Shown here in pieces: positions 1 to 18,197 of a stretch of 64,000 nt of DNA. Made by a program: the position numbers and the translations under genes. The DNA is from Klebsormidium nitens (taxonomy: Eukaryota > Streptophyta > Klebsormidiophyceae > Klebsormidiales > Klebsormidiaceae): the NCBI GenBank assembly GCA_000708835.1, contig DF236983.1, positions 128,253-192,252 of the forward strand, in the 5' to 3' direction. Every line of letters begins with the position of its first letter. The stretch's first letter is position 1. Under the pieces are notes generated by a model, which saw nothing but the letters and a program-made list of their open reading frames with translations, was not told the DNA's origin and searched no databases.

Positions 1-204
1 TAAGGCCACGGTTGTAATCTAGCTCTGCAATTGGCTTGTATGATCGATCTTACCACAGTCCCTCGTGACCACGAAAACAAATCAACACCGAAACAAATCA
101 ACAGCAAGTACTCTCCCGTTCAACTTTCCGGGGCTCCTTTCAGACCAATATTCAAAAGCTTTCAGTGCAGAAGACGATCTGGACTCTGCCCCCCTGACCC
201 TCAC

Positions 205-2132
205 CTCTCGAGCAGTACCGGGCCTTCCTGCAGTTGGCGCACTTCTTCAGACTGTCGTACGGCTCACGGCACTGCATGGATCCAACAGTTTGAAGATGAA
301 GTTAGGGGTCAAGTTCGAGGACCCTCCACCCTTCAATCATGTCCAAACATCCAAATCTTTTTCAACTGACCAGCTTCCTTCGAAGCGAGTGGAATTGGTG
401 GGGTCACCTAGCCAGATAACATTACATCTCGAAACCTAATATCCTCGTACCTGTTCCAAGCAACAACCGCAAGGAACAAGCATTTCGTCAAACACAGGGC
501 TAACGAATACCGAGTCAAGGGCGTAAATGCAGATGCGTCTTCAGACCCCTTCAGTCCTTGTAGCCAGGACCTTCGTAAATAGGTCACCCTTTCACCTGCC
601 AGCAGAGACCTTCGAGGAAGGCGCTCTCAGTAGAAACCTTGATTGGCTTCTCCTTCTTGGGTCGGGAGAGAGTCTTCTCGAGAAAGGCGAGGTCTTCTGT
701 GGTGCGCGCGTACGGATAGAACACCTTCATCTTGCCTCCGTCCAGAGTCTGCACCGCCACGCGGCCGCCGTCCACCAAATAGGGCTCGAGCTCGACCAGT
801 CCCTTGGCGTTGCGCAAGCTTCTCACCTGCGCATACGTACTTGCTGAGAGAAGTATAATGAACAAGGTGCTTTAAGAACAGATTGTCCACAATTACCAGA
901 GATGGAAAGCACGATTTTGTTGGCCATGTGTCGAAGAAATGGAGATCAAGGTAAATGTGCAGACGTGCATCAAAGAAACAACTTAGAGCAGTTTGAGATT
1001 ATTTAAAGCAAAACCTCCAACGACCTTTTGACTGATTCCGGAAGTATGCATCACCAATGACCATCTGTATGCCTACATCGAGTTACATAAAAGGTCGAGG
1101 AATGTTTCTCACCCGAAATGGACTGTGTGTCACTTTGTGCTTCGTGTGGAGGCTGTCCCCTTGAGCATCTGGGGCGAACTGATGGCGTGACATCTTGACC
1201 ATGCTCTGGCAGTCTTCTCCGCAGGCAGTGTGAAAGATTCCATCCTCGAAAGGGACCACAACCAGAGATGTCGCGTCACATCTGAGCACCTCAGCCAATC
1301 TTTCAACAACCCGGGGGAGGAGCAGCCGAGGCAACGCGCGCTGATCGGAGAAGATGACTGACAAGGATCCACGATTTTCAGGAGATGTCACACCGGCCAC
1401 GTCATGCAGAAGGCTTATCTTTCTGCTCGTGCTGCATCCTGTAGCTTTTTCAAACTCTGAAGATCTGCTGAATGATTTGCAGATGAGTTTGGCTGGTGTG
1501 ATTCGGTCCAGATTTTTCACTGCCAAGTCGAAAGCCCCATCCTCTGTAAGTTTCCACTTTCCCAAGCACGCGGAAGGTATCCAAACATCAAGAAGCTCTT
1601 CGCCTCTTTCCATCCCAAGCACCAGCCCCACATAGATCTCCCCTGAGCCACCGCTGAAAGGGCGGAAAAGAAGCGTGTCTGTGAACTCCCCAGAGATTGG
1701 ATCCCGGTTTCCTTCGTTGTAGCTTAAGATGAAGTTGTGCGTTTGGACCGTTGGGTAAAGATTCTTGGGGAGTCCATTGTTCTGAAAGATGGATTGCTTT
1801 CCTCTTGAAAGCTCGTTGGTTTCCTCAAGGTGCGCTAAGATTGATTTTGAGCAGGTTGTGGCATCCATAAACTTCTTCTTTTCGTAGAGATTCTTGATGT
1901 TAACGATAAATTCATCTTTCCCTGGCGGTAGGCCTTCAAGCGTGTATCTCACCCGGTTCCTCCCTGCGTCATACTCCACATCTTTAGCACGAACTGACAA
2001 CAAGGCCTTCTCAAGGATTGTCTGGAATTCTTCCCAGCTAACCAGGATCTTGTTGGCGGGGATCTGCTGATTGGCATTTGTCCCGTCATTCCTGCGCGCA
2101 AGCTTCCCCTGTGCTATGGCTGGTATTGACAT
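205..2132 (-). CDS. MYND zinc-finger protein with DUF1444-like N-terminus (3' end outside window)
   Basis: Three exons are visible on the minus strand: 1113-2132, 596-826 and 205-271. All junctions are GT-AG and in phase (0, then 0, then 1 at the left edge). Exon 1 encodes 340 residues starting MSIPAIAQGK. Exon 2 ends ...EGLCWQ, and exon 3 continues CREPYDSLKKCANCRKARYC. Joined, they give the first part of a MYND finger (C-W-Q-C, then C-x2-C, then Y-C). The last Cys/His ligands must lie in a following exon, which I could not find before base 1. MYND fingers usually mediate protein-protein contacts. The N-terminal 300 residues have a weak DUF1444 (YtpQ)-like pattern: a 'NLYPTV' segment, 'A..NLDRI', and 'LVVVPFEDGIF'. 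The MYND part is firm; the DUF1444 likeness and any function are tentative. Confidence 0.72.
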
Positions 2133-3913
2133 TTTTGAAAGACTGTCCTAGTATTCAATCTCAATGAGGATTCTTGGCCTCTTTGTCGTCAGCAAAAGCT
2201 CAAAGGCTGCCTTCTGCGGTGCGCCAGCATAACAGGGAGATGACAGTTCGAAAACACAGCAAACTGACCCCTACTCATGCGCTCTTCCTCTGGCGCCTGC
2301 GCTGCATGAAGGCCGGATAACAAGGCAGGTTTGGCCTCGATCGGGTTTTGTATGAGGTTCTTCAAAAGTTGAATTGAAGTAAAAAAGGTAGAGTCAATGC
2401 GGATGGCTGGTGGTCAACTGCACTAGATGAGTGCAACTGCTCCAACGTCAAAGATTGATCAGCATGCGGTCTGTGCAAACTCAGCAGCTGGCGTGGCACG
2501 AGCCGCCAGCATGCTCGTGCGCAGGGCCACAAATCGCAGATCGAACCAGACGTGACAGCGCCAGTCTGCAGTGCTTCATCCCACAAGCTGCATATGTCGA
2601 CAAAACATCGAACTTCCGGCCATTTCCAACAAGCCAAACGCTTGTGTTGTACTTAAATCGCAGAGGCTCCCTGTCGCAACGGTTGTTGAGGAACGACCTG
2701 CCATCACATGCTTTGCGATTGTCACGGTTCACGCACGGGACTCGCGCAGGGGCTCCTGCCACTGCGCAACTCTCAACCGTGTCCCCAAGATTAGTACTGC
2801 AAAGCCTCCTTATTGTAAAACTTTGAGTCATTGGTGAAGCGAGCAGAATTTACGAGTCCATGAGCCGGCCAACCGAGCGGTGGTACTGAGTACATCTTAC
2901 TAGATGCAGTCAAGCATTCATTTCATGGCCGGATGCGTCGAGCTGCAGTCAACTCGGCATCACTTTAGAATACGACGAGAGGCAGCCTGCATGCTGCAAT
3001 TGCAGCAGACTTAAGCCATGCCGCCTGCACTCAGTTTGAGACGTGGTTGAGATGAACTTGATTTGTATATGCGCATGCATCCCACCACCACAACCTGCTG
3101 CTTCTCATTCATTAGTGCAGCGCACGGGTCATGCCGACCCTGAACGCTGCGCGATCTGCAACGTCCGGCCACAACTCTCTAGAGGCAGTCACTCTTCGTA
3201 GAGCGCCTTGGACGGCGGTTCTTGCTACGTATTGATTTGTTTCCGGCCGCTTTCTGAGTCCTGTTGCGTACCGATGCGCAGAAGGCACTTGCCATGGAAA
3301 GCTGCGCAAGGATACAAGTGGAATATGCTGGTGCGCAGACGGGTTTCTCAAGCGTATGCATAGCTTGCACAACAATTAGACAGTGTCACGGAGAGGGAGT
3401 TCCATGTACTTGCATGGTTGGAAGGCCGTTCTTGAAACCGCAAAATTCGGCTCGGTTGATTACAACCATCAATAATTTCAACGGAACCTTAGTCGGGTTC
3501 ATTGAACGGCGTCCTCAGGCCGCTGCAGTGCGTGCGCGCGGTAATTTATCCAACTGTCCAGCTATGAGTACCTATTCAACACCGTGACTGCCTGCACCCT
3601 GTCCCCAGTTTACAATGTTTTCAGGTCACCCAAGGTTCCTTATCCAGTATACAACCTTTGGTCCGTTTGCGAGCTGGGCGGCTTGCACATGCTTGCAAAT
3701 CGTCATGTGCTTCTTCGTCTACGCGTTCGATTATCACGCCCATAAGGACCTTCTAGCCAACGCATGCGCGACTGCGATGTATTGCCTGGTCAGAATGCTC
3801 TTGACATGTCGTGGACATGGTAAGGAGCCGTGTCCAAATGCGAAGCCTTATCCAACCCGACCCTAGTCTATTAAGCAGAAATTGACCCCACACGTCTCCG
3901 TTTGCAGAAGCTC
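2133..3913. other. Intergenic region
   Basis: This lies between the start of the MYND gene and the stop of the iron transporter, both on the minus strand. It should hold the MYND promoter and the transporter 3'UTR. The short open frames here resemble no family I recognise and lack convincing splice context. I saw no RNA gene or repeat. Confidence 0.55.
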
Positions 3914-6900
3914 TTACGTCGCAGCGTCGAAGTAATGCAACACGACGTAACTGATGAACAGCGCGAGCCACCCCCCCAACACAACGCGAACGGCCGCCCG
4001 CCCCCAGGGCGCACCCCCGAGCTGGGCCGACAAGATCCCAAACGCACCCAGCGCCCCCGTACAAGTGGCAGTCAGGACCGCCAGCCGGGTGACGTAATCG
4101 CGGATGAAAGCGGCGGACAGGATCGCTATGAGCGCGCCGACGGAGAAGGAAAGCGCCGAACTGATGGCGGCCAGCCAGGGGCTGGTTAGGTCGTCCATGT
4201 CAATACCGATTTCGACCCTGGCGTACGACTTGACCGGGTCTTGCTTGTATAGATGTTCCGCGACCTGGGAAAGGAGGAGGAGGCGACACTGAGGATCTTT
4301 CTGGAGGCACGACCAGCAATTGAGAAGGCTCGTGAGGGTTAATCTAGATAGGCTGAGGTAACAGGGCGCGTTTCGCAGAACTTAACGAGTCATGGTGTAC
4401 AGGTGCTCTGCGACGTGGACGCGGGGAGAGACCGAGAGAGCCAGGCAGGTTGGAAGCGAGAGTGGGGTTTTAGATAGCAAGTGAGACGCTCGAACTCGTT
4501 CTTCTTTGATGAATCTGATTGGTGGGAATATGGAAGCAGCACTGGGCGGAACGCAGAAACAACGGTGGTGTAAGGAGAAACGCCGAGCACGACAACGATG
4601 AACAAGGCCGGAGTCCGGCTGCAGCTCTCAACAGGAGCCGTCCGGTTCGCCTAAACCTCTGTCGAGGCCTGCTCGTTGCCACAATCTCCTTACGCAGATT
4701 GGAGCGTTTCAAGAGCAGGCCTGCTTCTTGGAAAGCGTTCGGGTGAAAATTGCTCCTCCAAAAAGCGGCCCTGTCGAGTGCGAAATCTTCGCTTCAGAGA
4801 CTTCGTCTCCACCACCTGAAAACCTGTAAGCCCTGAACTCTGCACCTCCTCACCTGGATACAAGACTCTGACGCGAGCCTCGCTTCTCCACAAATTGACG
4901 TGAGCATCTTCATAGCCCGCAAACAACGTTGCCAGACGTTACAAAAGCAACCTCCCCATGTTTACCTCAACTTCTCTCTACTCCGAACTCGCAAGCAACA
5001 ATCCGCAACTGACCAAAACGTCGGATTGTGTGCTCACCTGAAGAGCAAGGACGCGCACAGCAAAAGCATGAGTAGTCTGATTGCTCGATTCGGCAGCCAC
5101 GAAAAAGCATAAGCCCGCTCTCCAGTTTCGTACAGCTTATCAGGCCTAAACACTCCGAGTTCCAGATCCTAAATAAAATATGGTCGAACACAGAGGTGAA
5201 CACCCAGATCATCAGCTCACCTGCTTTGCGAGGTTCGGGGGCAGGCCCTGTTCCTCGAAATTTTCCATCAGTTCCCGCAGCTGCGCGGCCTCCGCCGCAG
5301 GCCCTTGCGCGCGCCCGTCTGCCGTTCGCTGAATGTCGGCTTCTTCTGCATCTCGCTGGGAGGAAACAGAGACGTACTCCCCCGCCGCCATGCCTGCGCG
5401 CATCGTAGATAACCTGGTCAACAGTTGCTCAACACAATGAAACCGTCGAAGTCAAGAATCGCGAACCACTTCGGACCTAGGCTCCGTTGACCTTTCCCTA
5501 ATTTGTCCTTCCAGGAGCTTGAGGCAGGTTTGTGGAGGTAAGCTTCCACGAAAAAAGGCCACCATGTTTATCACCATCTTTGGTTTTCTATTGCCATGGC
5601 CCCTGCAAGCAAAGGGGTTAATCACAAAGTCGATAAAATGGTTGAACCATTCGAGCAATCAGCGTCAAGTCAGTTCGTTACCAGCCGACATTGAAAACGA
5701 ACTCCAAAATCCTCAACCCAACCCTTTGAAAGCTTACAAGTACTTGAATTGCTCACGTTTCTTCAAGCCTCACGTCTCCTGAATGCTAAGGCTACATGTA
5801 CAAAGAGGCAGAATTTGGAATATGACTGGCTTAGGTCTGGGAAGACCTTCGAGTCATCCGCAAAGACCTTGATTCTGTCCTCCATCTCAGAATAGAGTAG
5901 GAAAAGGAGAGGAATAACCAAACCCACATCAAATGAGGACGGCGTAGGGGCGACCAGTCCCCAGATGTCATATTGGTAACATGAAGCATGGGTTTCTGGT
6001 GGATTGTTGCCAAAAATTGGTAATGTCGTATTTGCCCCAACAGATTGGCCCTGCTTCGAGGTGACATTGAGGACATTGCGCAGAGGCCCTCTTTGAAAAA
6101 GGACAAAAGAAAAACCCTTTTAGCAATAAAGCTGGACACATATTTCACACTAGGTATTATCCCCAGCATTCTTTCACTGCTGCTCCCCCCAACTTCGAAC
6201 TAGGAGATAAGCAGCAATTCATAACTCACTGAGTGCTCCTGAGACTAGTCCCGCAACTCCGCTGATGATCATCTTCCTTGGGTCTGCATCAGTAGCACTC
6301 ACACCCATCTGCAAATAAAATGAAACTGGTCTTAGTGGACATCAGAAAGACGTGACGCACTTGAATAGGCGCCAGAAATGGAAGGGTCTGAAGAGCACTC
6401 AACCTCTTCAGGCTAATTCACACCCATGGGCAATCAGGCGGTCAGCCTGAAGTATGTTGGCACTTTGTGTCGATAGCCATATAGATACCGAGTCTGATGC
6501 AAGGTTCATAAAAGGTTCCTCTCCTTTAAATGCTAGATCACATGACTGTGCTGCTGTCACCTTTTTGCAGAATGAGAATGAGGCGCCGTTATGCAGAGGC
6601 CACAGATAAAAGCTCCCAACATCTTCCCGAATTGGAGCATCTGATGCATTGAAGTGAGTACTTGCCAGTGGCGTCAGAAAGAAGAGTGACACAAGACTCA
6701 GCGAAATCTATTAAACCCTATTATCAATCTCTGAGATCCAAGTAAAAATGCTCGAAACCATGGTAGCTGAATGTGGGTATTGGAACTTTCTGCTGACCAT
6801 TTCTCTCACTCATTACATTATTGAAATGTTCAAGTGCCTTGATGTGGCCAGATTCCAACTCTGTTGACTGAAATAATGGCCCAGTTTCCAGCTGAGCGAT

Positions 6901-7298
6901 GTGCATGCATGCAGACGTGACCACCACATGCTCATTAGATCCCTTTCAAACATTCACCGCTTGTTTTTGTACAACACGGCCCTCAGCATTTGACCTTCTC
7001 ACAGCATAGTCCACGTTGTAAATGAATGGCCTTTTGTCAAACCTACCATGATGCCTGCCGTGCTGATAAGGCCGTCATTCGCCCCCAGGACCGCTGCCCT
7101 CAACCACTGACTCCTCTGCGAGTAATGCTCCTGATCGACCAAAGGTTGCTCCAGCTGAGACTCTTCGTCATGAGAGGGGAGGCTGCCTCCAGGGGGTTGG
7201 CTCTGCTTGCGCTTCAGAGCTGGCAGGGACCCCTGCTTGCTCAAACTCCTTTGCTTGCTCAAGGAGCGGTCCAGACGCCGGCCTGTCGGCTGCGACAT
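3914..7298 (-). CDS. Vacuolar iron transporter family protein (VIT/CCC1/VTL type)
   Basis: Four exons (7047-7298, 6230-6308, 5221-5393, 3914-4264) join in phase to 284 residues. The family moves Fe2+ (and Mn2+) into the vacuole in exchange for protons. The diagnostic first-helix motif WLRAAVLGANDGLISTAGIM is split by intron 1. Exon 2 supplies MGVSATDADPRKMIISGVAG. Exon 3 starts with the signature MAAGEYVSVSSQRDAEEADI, and exon 4 holds the last three membrane helices, ending HYFDAAT. The loop between helices 2 and 3 has scattered Glu, but I did not match it residue by residue to the VIT1 metal-binding domain. The N-terminal ~45 residues are polar, Ser/Lys/Gln-rich and carry a tandem RSLSKQ. 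Intron 3 (about 950 bp) and intron 2 (about 840 bp) show no genes. Family assignment is firm; vacuolar location is inferred from the family. Confidence 0.93.
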
Positions 7299-9478
7299 GG
7301 CTCCTGATTGTAGCGTGGATACAATGCAGCCCCACCTGCAGTGCGAGGCAGCAAAAAATCGCGCTGAAACCTAGGACTCGGAGTAGGGGGGCACCTTTCT
7401 CCTTCTAGCGTGATGGGGCAGCCAGGAGCTCAGTTCAATTTTCCAAGTCCAGCTTGCGGCCATGGTCACCTGGAGCTTGGAGACACCTGCGTGTGACAAG
7501 TGTCGTTCTCAAGACTGCTTTCGAGTGCCCTCCAGGCCAATCAGACGTGAGTCGAGTTTGACTGCGAAAACCGCGAACTGATGAGCAAAAGCACTCCTTT
7601 TCAAAATGTACCCATCCCTTGCCTGCCGTCACAGACGGTCCTCGGATTGGTCGTTCACAACTTACAAGCCTGGAGACTGGACTCGTGAGTGAGTCGTGAC
7701 TCTGAGACTGGAGTCTGGACTCTGGTCGCCAAACCGAATTCGCAATAGGTACCGGTACAATTCCGAGTCATCACATCATGATTTGCTTGAAAAGATGGGT
7801 ACAATTTTATTTCTGTAAGATATTGGCGCGCGATTGAACGGCGACGAGCCACCCCAGCCTCGCTTTCTGACAGCAGTCTGACAGCACTTTTAATGCGGAA
7901 GTTGCTCACTCACGTGCGTTCCGAGAATTTCATCATACTCATGAAAGCCCACACAAATTGGCCCCATAGGTAATAAGATATTTACCCTGAAAATGGTTCC
8001 CGGTTGGTTCACCCGGGAATGGATACAGCATTCTGAGGCGCAAAACAAGCGGCCCGTATTTTCAAGAGTTTCTCCGGGCAAGCTCTTTGTCCACGAGCGC
8101 ACCGAGATATCACAATCAGATACGATTTGTCTCTGACACATGTTCAGAAGGCGGGTGACATGTTGCCACCTCCGGGTATTGATGTGCAAACCAGGTACCG
8201 AGCAGCCGGCCGGGGAACCCACTCGCCCAAGTTCTATAGGATACTGGTCATGCAATCTATTTTCTCAGCATACCGGTACCGTCCTTCACCCGGTGCTTTG
8301 GCTTTGAACCGCAAGGATTGAAGTTCGTATTGAACGGTATCACAAGTACCCGGTCGGGAGTGACCCGGGGGCGGGCTGAGCCGGGTCAGCCGGCCCGTTA
8401 AGTCGAATCTCCGTTTTTCCCGGAGCCTGTACACGTGGTTCACGATCATTCTTGCATTGTGTCGGTTTCCTCCCCCATGTTGGGGGTGAGCTCAGAACAC
8501 TTTCTTCGGGGCTACACAATGATCGCGAGATGTACAAAGGGCGACACAATCGGAAGGTCAAGATGATACTGAGAGGAAAATGCGTCGTCGTTTTAGAGCT
8601 CAGGGGTTGGAACCGGGGGAAGTTGGCATCTGCAAATCTAGCAGATTCGACGCCAGACATTACGTCAGCAGCTTCCCCGCCATTCAAGATCTGCCACGGT
8701 CGACTTGCGATATGGAGCACTCTCAGGCCGGAGGTGTACACTGCACGCAGTGTGCTGGCACTGGGCAATGAAGGACAAGTTCTAAGGGCGATTTATCAAT
8801 CGCGAAAAATGGCAATGCAGTCGCGAATGCCTGATTGTTGGTATTTGTTCGATCTAGTTCATGGCTTGTACGCGCGTCTTATGGCTACAGTCTGAGGCTA
8901 CAGATGTACTACCCATCCGGCCCGATCCGACTCGCGCGCGCAAAATCACCGATCGTACGCGGCGGTCGAGCGGCTGCCCGTGGTGGCTCAACCGGGCACT
9001 ATTTTGATGCGCGGAAGCTGTACTGTTAGTGGCCGGGGCCGGCGAGAGTTTGAACAACTTTGAGAACCTGAATCTCAACTCGGATTCGTCCAAACTTTGA
9101 AATTGTGACACTATCGAGTCATATATGAACTCTCCGCAACAACTCTCGCTGATTTCGGCAACGGTCTGTGGAGGCGGAAACGGGAGAGGACGTACAGGTG
9201 TAATACAAGGCAATGCCACGCCTGACGGCGTTTGATGGCATTGCCAAAAAGGCATGACTCATGAGTCATGAGCCCACATGACGTAGGACTGGAAATGGAA
9301 GGCTCGTCTTTTGGCAGAAAGCAGTGGGTATCGCGTCAGCATTGCAAGCAAGATTGGGAAGAAGCTTTGTATCTCGGTTCGGGGGACCCCACAAGTGGCA
9401 GCAAGGCCGGTCGAGCTAGGGCCGATCCTAGGACTTTCTCCAATTAGGTTGAGGCCAGCTTAGAGTAGGTAGCACATA
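7299..9478. other. Intergenic region between divergent genes
   Basis: This 2.2-kb spacer separates the iron transporter (-) from the F-box gene (+) and should hold both promoters. Around 7670-7730 there is imperfect repetition of GACTCTGGACT-type units. Near 9255-9275 there is a small palindrome (ATGACTCATGAGTCAT). No supported gene is seen. Confidence 0.5.
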
Positions 9479-10819
9479 ATGGAGGACCCGTGTTCCTTCG
9501 ACCTGCTCCCAGATGCGGTTGTGCTGGACATTCTGAGCCGCTTTGCGCGCGCCTCTCTGCAAGATCAGGGGGCCAAGGCGCACATCCTCAAATGGGACGC
9601 CTGTGAACAGCTCATCCGGTTGCAGCTGGTTTGCCGACGGTGGCAGGGCCTCCTCTTTCTCCTTCCTGAGCTTGGATGGAGGCTCAAAGGCCCTGCAGAC
9701 GAGCGGGGCCTTGTAAAGTTCCTGGCGCGCTCGCCAGGCTTCCTGCGCAGGCTGCGCCTGTCGCTGAGCACCCGGTACAAGGCCTCCCCCGAGTTGCAGG
9801 CCCGGTTGGCTGGTGTGTGCGGCAGCTTGAGAGAACTAGAGATGGTTCAATTGAGGGATCCAGAGGCGGGCCCGGAACAATGCCTGCTGGAGCCGCACTT
9901 TGACTATGTGGCGTTGCTCAATTCGCTGTCACCGGGGGGCGCTTTGCAAACCATCAGCTTCACTAGCCACGTCAGCCTCGCTTCAAGGCAGACGCTCCTG
10001 CCGCTCCCTTCCATTCTACACCTGAACTTAACCTCAGCATTCATCTCCGACAATACACTGCAAACCATCACAGACTGCTGTCCAAACCTGCGGACGCTGC
10101 ACCTGGATTATGTCCGGGGGCTGCAGGACACTCTGATTCAGAGCCCCCCCCTGCAGAGCCTTAAGATTAGCACCGGGCCGTTCCCTGAGAGCCTGAGCAT
10201 CGACGCAACGAGCCTCACATCTATGGACTTGTCAGTTGGAGAGATGCTGTCAATCGCAGCACCGAACCTGCGGACGCTGACTATCGGATCGGGGCTGCCG
10301 GAACTGGAGGTGCGGCAGCAGTGGAATGTGTCGACGTTGCAATTGAGAGGGTACTACTGGATTTGGGACTACATTGAGACGCTGCTCAGGGTGTGCCCGA
10401 ATCTAACGAGCTTAGACATCGACGTGAAGAATCAATTAAGCCCGGGGGTAAGTGTGCCAATCCGGACGTTTCTTTGGGAGCTATGTCCAAACGTAAGGGA
10501 GGTGAAGCTGGCCCTGGGCGTCCTGGAGATCTTGGAGTGTAGCGAGGACGATGTGGCGGGGGTTTCGGGCGAGCGGTTGCCGATGCGGACGGGTTTGTTT
10601 GAGGTAGACGGTGTGACAACAACTACGCTGAGGCAGATTGAGTTTTTCCTAAGGAGTGCGTCGTTTGAGGCGCTGCAATTGGTAGTGTTAGGGTCGAGCA
10701 GACCGGCATTGAACAAGGCTTCAGGCGCGCTTGCGGCGCTTCTAGAGTTGGAAGAGAGTTGGGCAGTTTTGGAAGTAACATTTGTGCCTGCTTGCCCTGG
10801 CTGGACACAATGGAGGTAA
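9479..10819 (+). CDS. F-box / leucine-rich-repeat protein
   Basis: Single-exon gene of 446 residues starting MEDPCSFDLLPDAVVLDILS. Residues about 8-60 form an F-box: LPD near the start, then IRLQLVCRRWQGLLF. It would bind SKP1 in an SCF ubiquitin ligase. From about residue 110 to 350 there are irregular leucine-rich repeats, for example LRTLHLDYV, LQSLKIS, LTSMDLSVG and LRTLTIGSG, which would recognise the substrate. The C-terminal ~80 residues resemble the FBD-like tail common in plant F-box/LRR proteins. There are no introns, unlike the neighbours. The substrate cannot be told. Strong codon structure and a clear domain order support the call. Confidence 0.88.
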   Translation: MEDPCSFDLLPDAVVLDILSRFARASLQDQGAKAHILKWDACEQLIRLQLVCRRWQGLLFLLPELGWRLKGPADERGLVKFLARSPGFLRRLRLSLSTRYKASPELQARLAGVCGSLRELEMVQLRDPEAGPEQCLLEPHFDYVALLNSLSPGGALQTISFTSHVSLASRQTLLPLPSILHLNLTSAFISDNTLQTITDCCPNLRTLHLDYVRGLQDTLIQSPPLQSLKISTGPFPESLSIDATSLTSMDLSVGEMLSIAAPNLRTLTIGSGLPELEVRQQWNVSTLQLRGYYWIWDYIETLLRVCPNLTSLDIDVKNQLSPGVSVPIRTFLWELCPNVREVKLALGVLEILECSEDDVAGVSGERLPMRTGLFEVDGVTTTTLRQIEFFLRSASFEALQLVVLGSSRPALNKASGALAALLELEESWAVLEVTFVPACPGWTQWR

Positions 10820-12002
10820 GAACGAACTGACCCAAAGACTTTTGTAGATATACGGTAGCCTGAATAAATCCTGGCTTCACATTAGGTGCATTACATAAGT
10901 TTCGGGCATGATCAAAGGCCACACTACTTCCATTTGATAAATGAAGTCAACAATCATTCAGGGCAAGAAGCAAGAAGTGACATAACATCAGTATCGCACG
11001 AAGCTCAGAGTCATGGAGCGTCATCCTTGCATTGAGTTGGCCTGACGACCGTATGAAAACAGCGTTACAGTGACGGCTGCGGCCCCCCTTAAAAAGTTCG
11101 AGGTCACACTCAAACTGGCTGCTAATCATGGCCGTTTTTCGGGCCCATAGGCCTGAACAAATGCGATTATGCATGCAGGATCTTTTTGACGATGTTGAAC
11201 ACAAGTCGTGTTGTTTGACTAATCCCAACTACTATAAGAAGCAGCCACAATCAATGACAGGGCATTTCTGATACAACTCGCCGATTTGTCACGCGTGGCA
11301 TGACGGCCACTGTAGCTGATTGGCGAAGGGCCCGACGGCTGCGCTGCCTAGGCATATCAGGCACATGGTCCGATCTCATGCAGATAGCGCTGTAGATCTC
11401 GATATATTTGCTTTTACACATGTACTTGACAGCTACATGCACATACTTCACATCCGCTCATTTGTAAGACAGATTGCCAAATGTTTGAGCTTTCTAGCAC
11501 TACCAGCCACCCAGATTTGATGGTCACGATCAACTCGAATGCTCTGTCAGCATCACGCTACGACCACCTTGATTCAGTGCATATATAGTCTGGCTAGATT
11601 AGCCGTCGCACCACGCACAGTAGCGTATGGCTTGCAAGCCACGATGGGTGAAAGGAGGCGGGTATAGCAAAGTGCAAGCAGGAAGAAGCAAGCGATAATT
11701 GGGGCTTGATCTGGCTTATTGTCTATCGCCACCGGCAACATACTTGCACATTCCAGGTTGACTCGGTATGAAAACTTCTTTACCTGCAATGCCTTAACTA
11801 TATCGTAGGTGACCCTGTTCCATTTTCATGCTGTTAGATCGTCCGCGGACGCTCTATGATCGTAGAACTATCTATGCTTTCTATTGCCTGAAACCGACTG
11901 CAATGCAGCTGCCGAGCCTTCCTGACCTTAAATCCCTGATCAACACGTACGTCCCTCCTGACAAAATCGTTCGAACTTCTCGAATACTGCTCGAAAAGAC
12001 CT
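10820..12002. other. Intergenic region between convergent genes
   Basis: This holds the 3' flanks of the F-box gene (+) and the aminotransferase (-). Apart from the possible poly(A) signal just after the F-box stop I see no genes; the short frames have no recognisable similarity. Confidence 0.5.
10863..10868 (+). promoter_or_regulatory. Candidate polyadenylation signal AATAAA
   Basis: AATAAA lies 44 bases after the F-box stop codon, a typical spacing for a near-upstream element. It rests on motif and position only; plant-lineage poly(A) signals are loose. Confidence 0.35.
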
Positions 12003-17399
<5,397 letters not shown>

Positions 17400-18197
17400 G
17401 ATTTCACCGGTGATAGTTCGTGCAGCTGATCGGCGAGGCCAGAGCTTGAAGGAAAAGTAGGTGGAAGAAGTGCTCGTGTGCTGAAATTACCGCTCCTAGA
17501 TTGCGTCCTTCACACCTCACCAATTTGCTGAAGACGTTTCTGGATGTCGCTTTCAGTCAGTGGCACTCACTCTCAATGCTGCACAGCCAGTTGCAGCTGC
17601 TGAAGAGAAATTTCAATTGGTGAAGTGCAGAGGATCTTGTTTCCTGACGACGTATACGGGGCCGTGTCGCTGCGCGTATACGGGTCAACTTTCAACCCTT
17701 TCTCCCGCAGAATCTTGGTTCTATAATATCGAATATACTCGCGTAGACTGAGCTTATGGGCACCAAATCCTGCAGATTGAAGGTGGGGGTAGTGCGCATG
17801 TTCATTAGTCGCGGTAATGGTGTCCGTCGAAGCCGGTACATGCGCGCTGGATGGGAATAATGTTCGACGTGGAATTGCGAGAGCTCTTCTTTTCTGTGAC
17901 TCTTCCCGGTGTGACGTACCTACCTACTCAGGTCACGAAACATGCTGGGGCAGCCGGACCAACCTGACGCCATTTATGATTTTTCCAGTTGCCAATCGAT
18001 GTCGGCAAAAGCGCCTGGGAAAAGACGCCATTGCTGCAAAACTGGTCAACAAGACTAGCATGACCACGACCACAAGGACTGCATCAGCACTCGGCCGAAT
18101 GCGTTCCCTCATGCTGCTCCGAAGCAGTCATTCTTAGCACCGCCTCTAAGATGTCATTCGCCGATAATAGATCTTTGTGATTTTCTTCTTGGACAAC
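17400..18197. promoter_or_regulatory. Shared upstream region of head-to-head AAT and SpoU genes
   Basis: The start codons of the aminotransferase (-) and the RNA methyltransferase (+) are about 800 bases apart and diverge. The interval must hold both 5'UTRs and promoters and could act bidirectionally. I could not pick out convincing TATA boxes. Confidence 0.45.

Noticed and set aside
1-204. A last MYND exon near 54-75 on the minus strand (GACTGTG|GTAAGA)
   Set aside because: No acceptor gives the phase needed to complete the finger, so the gene is left open at the window edge.
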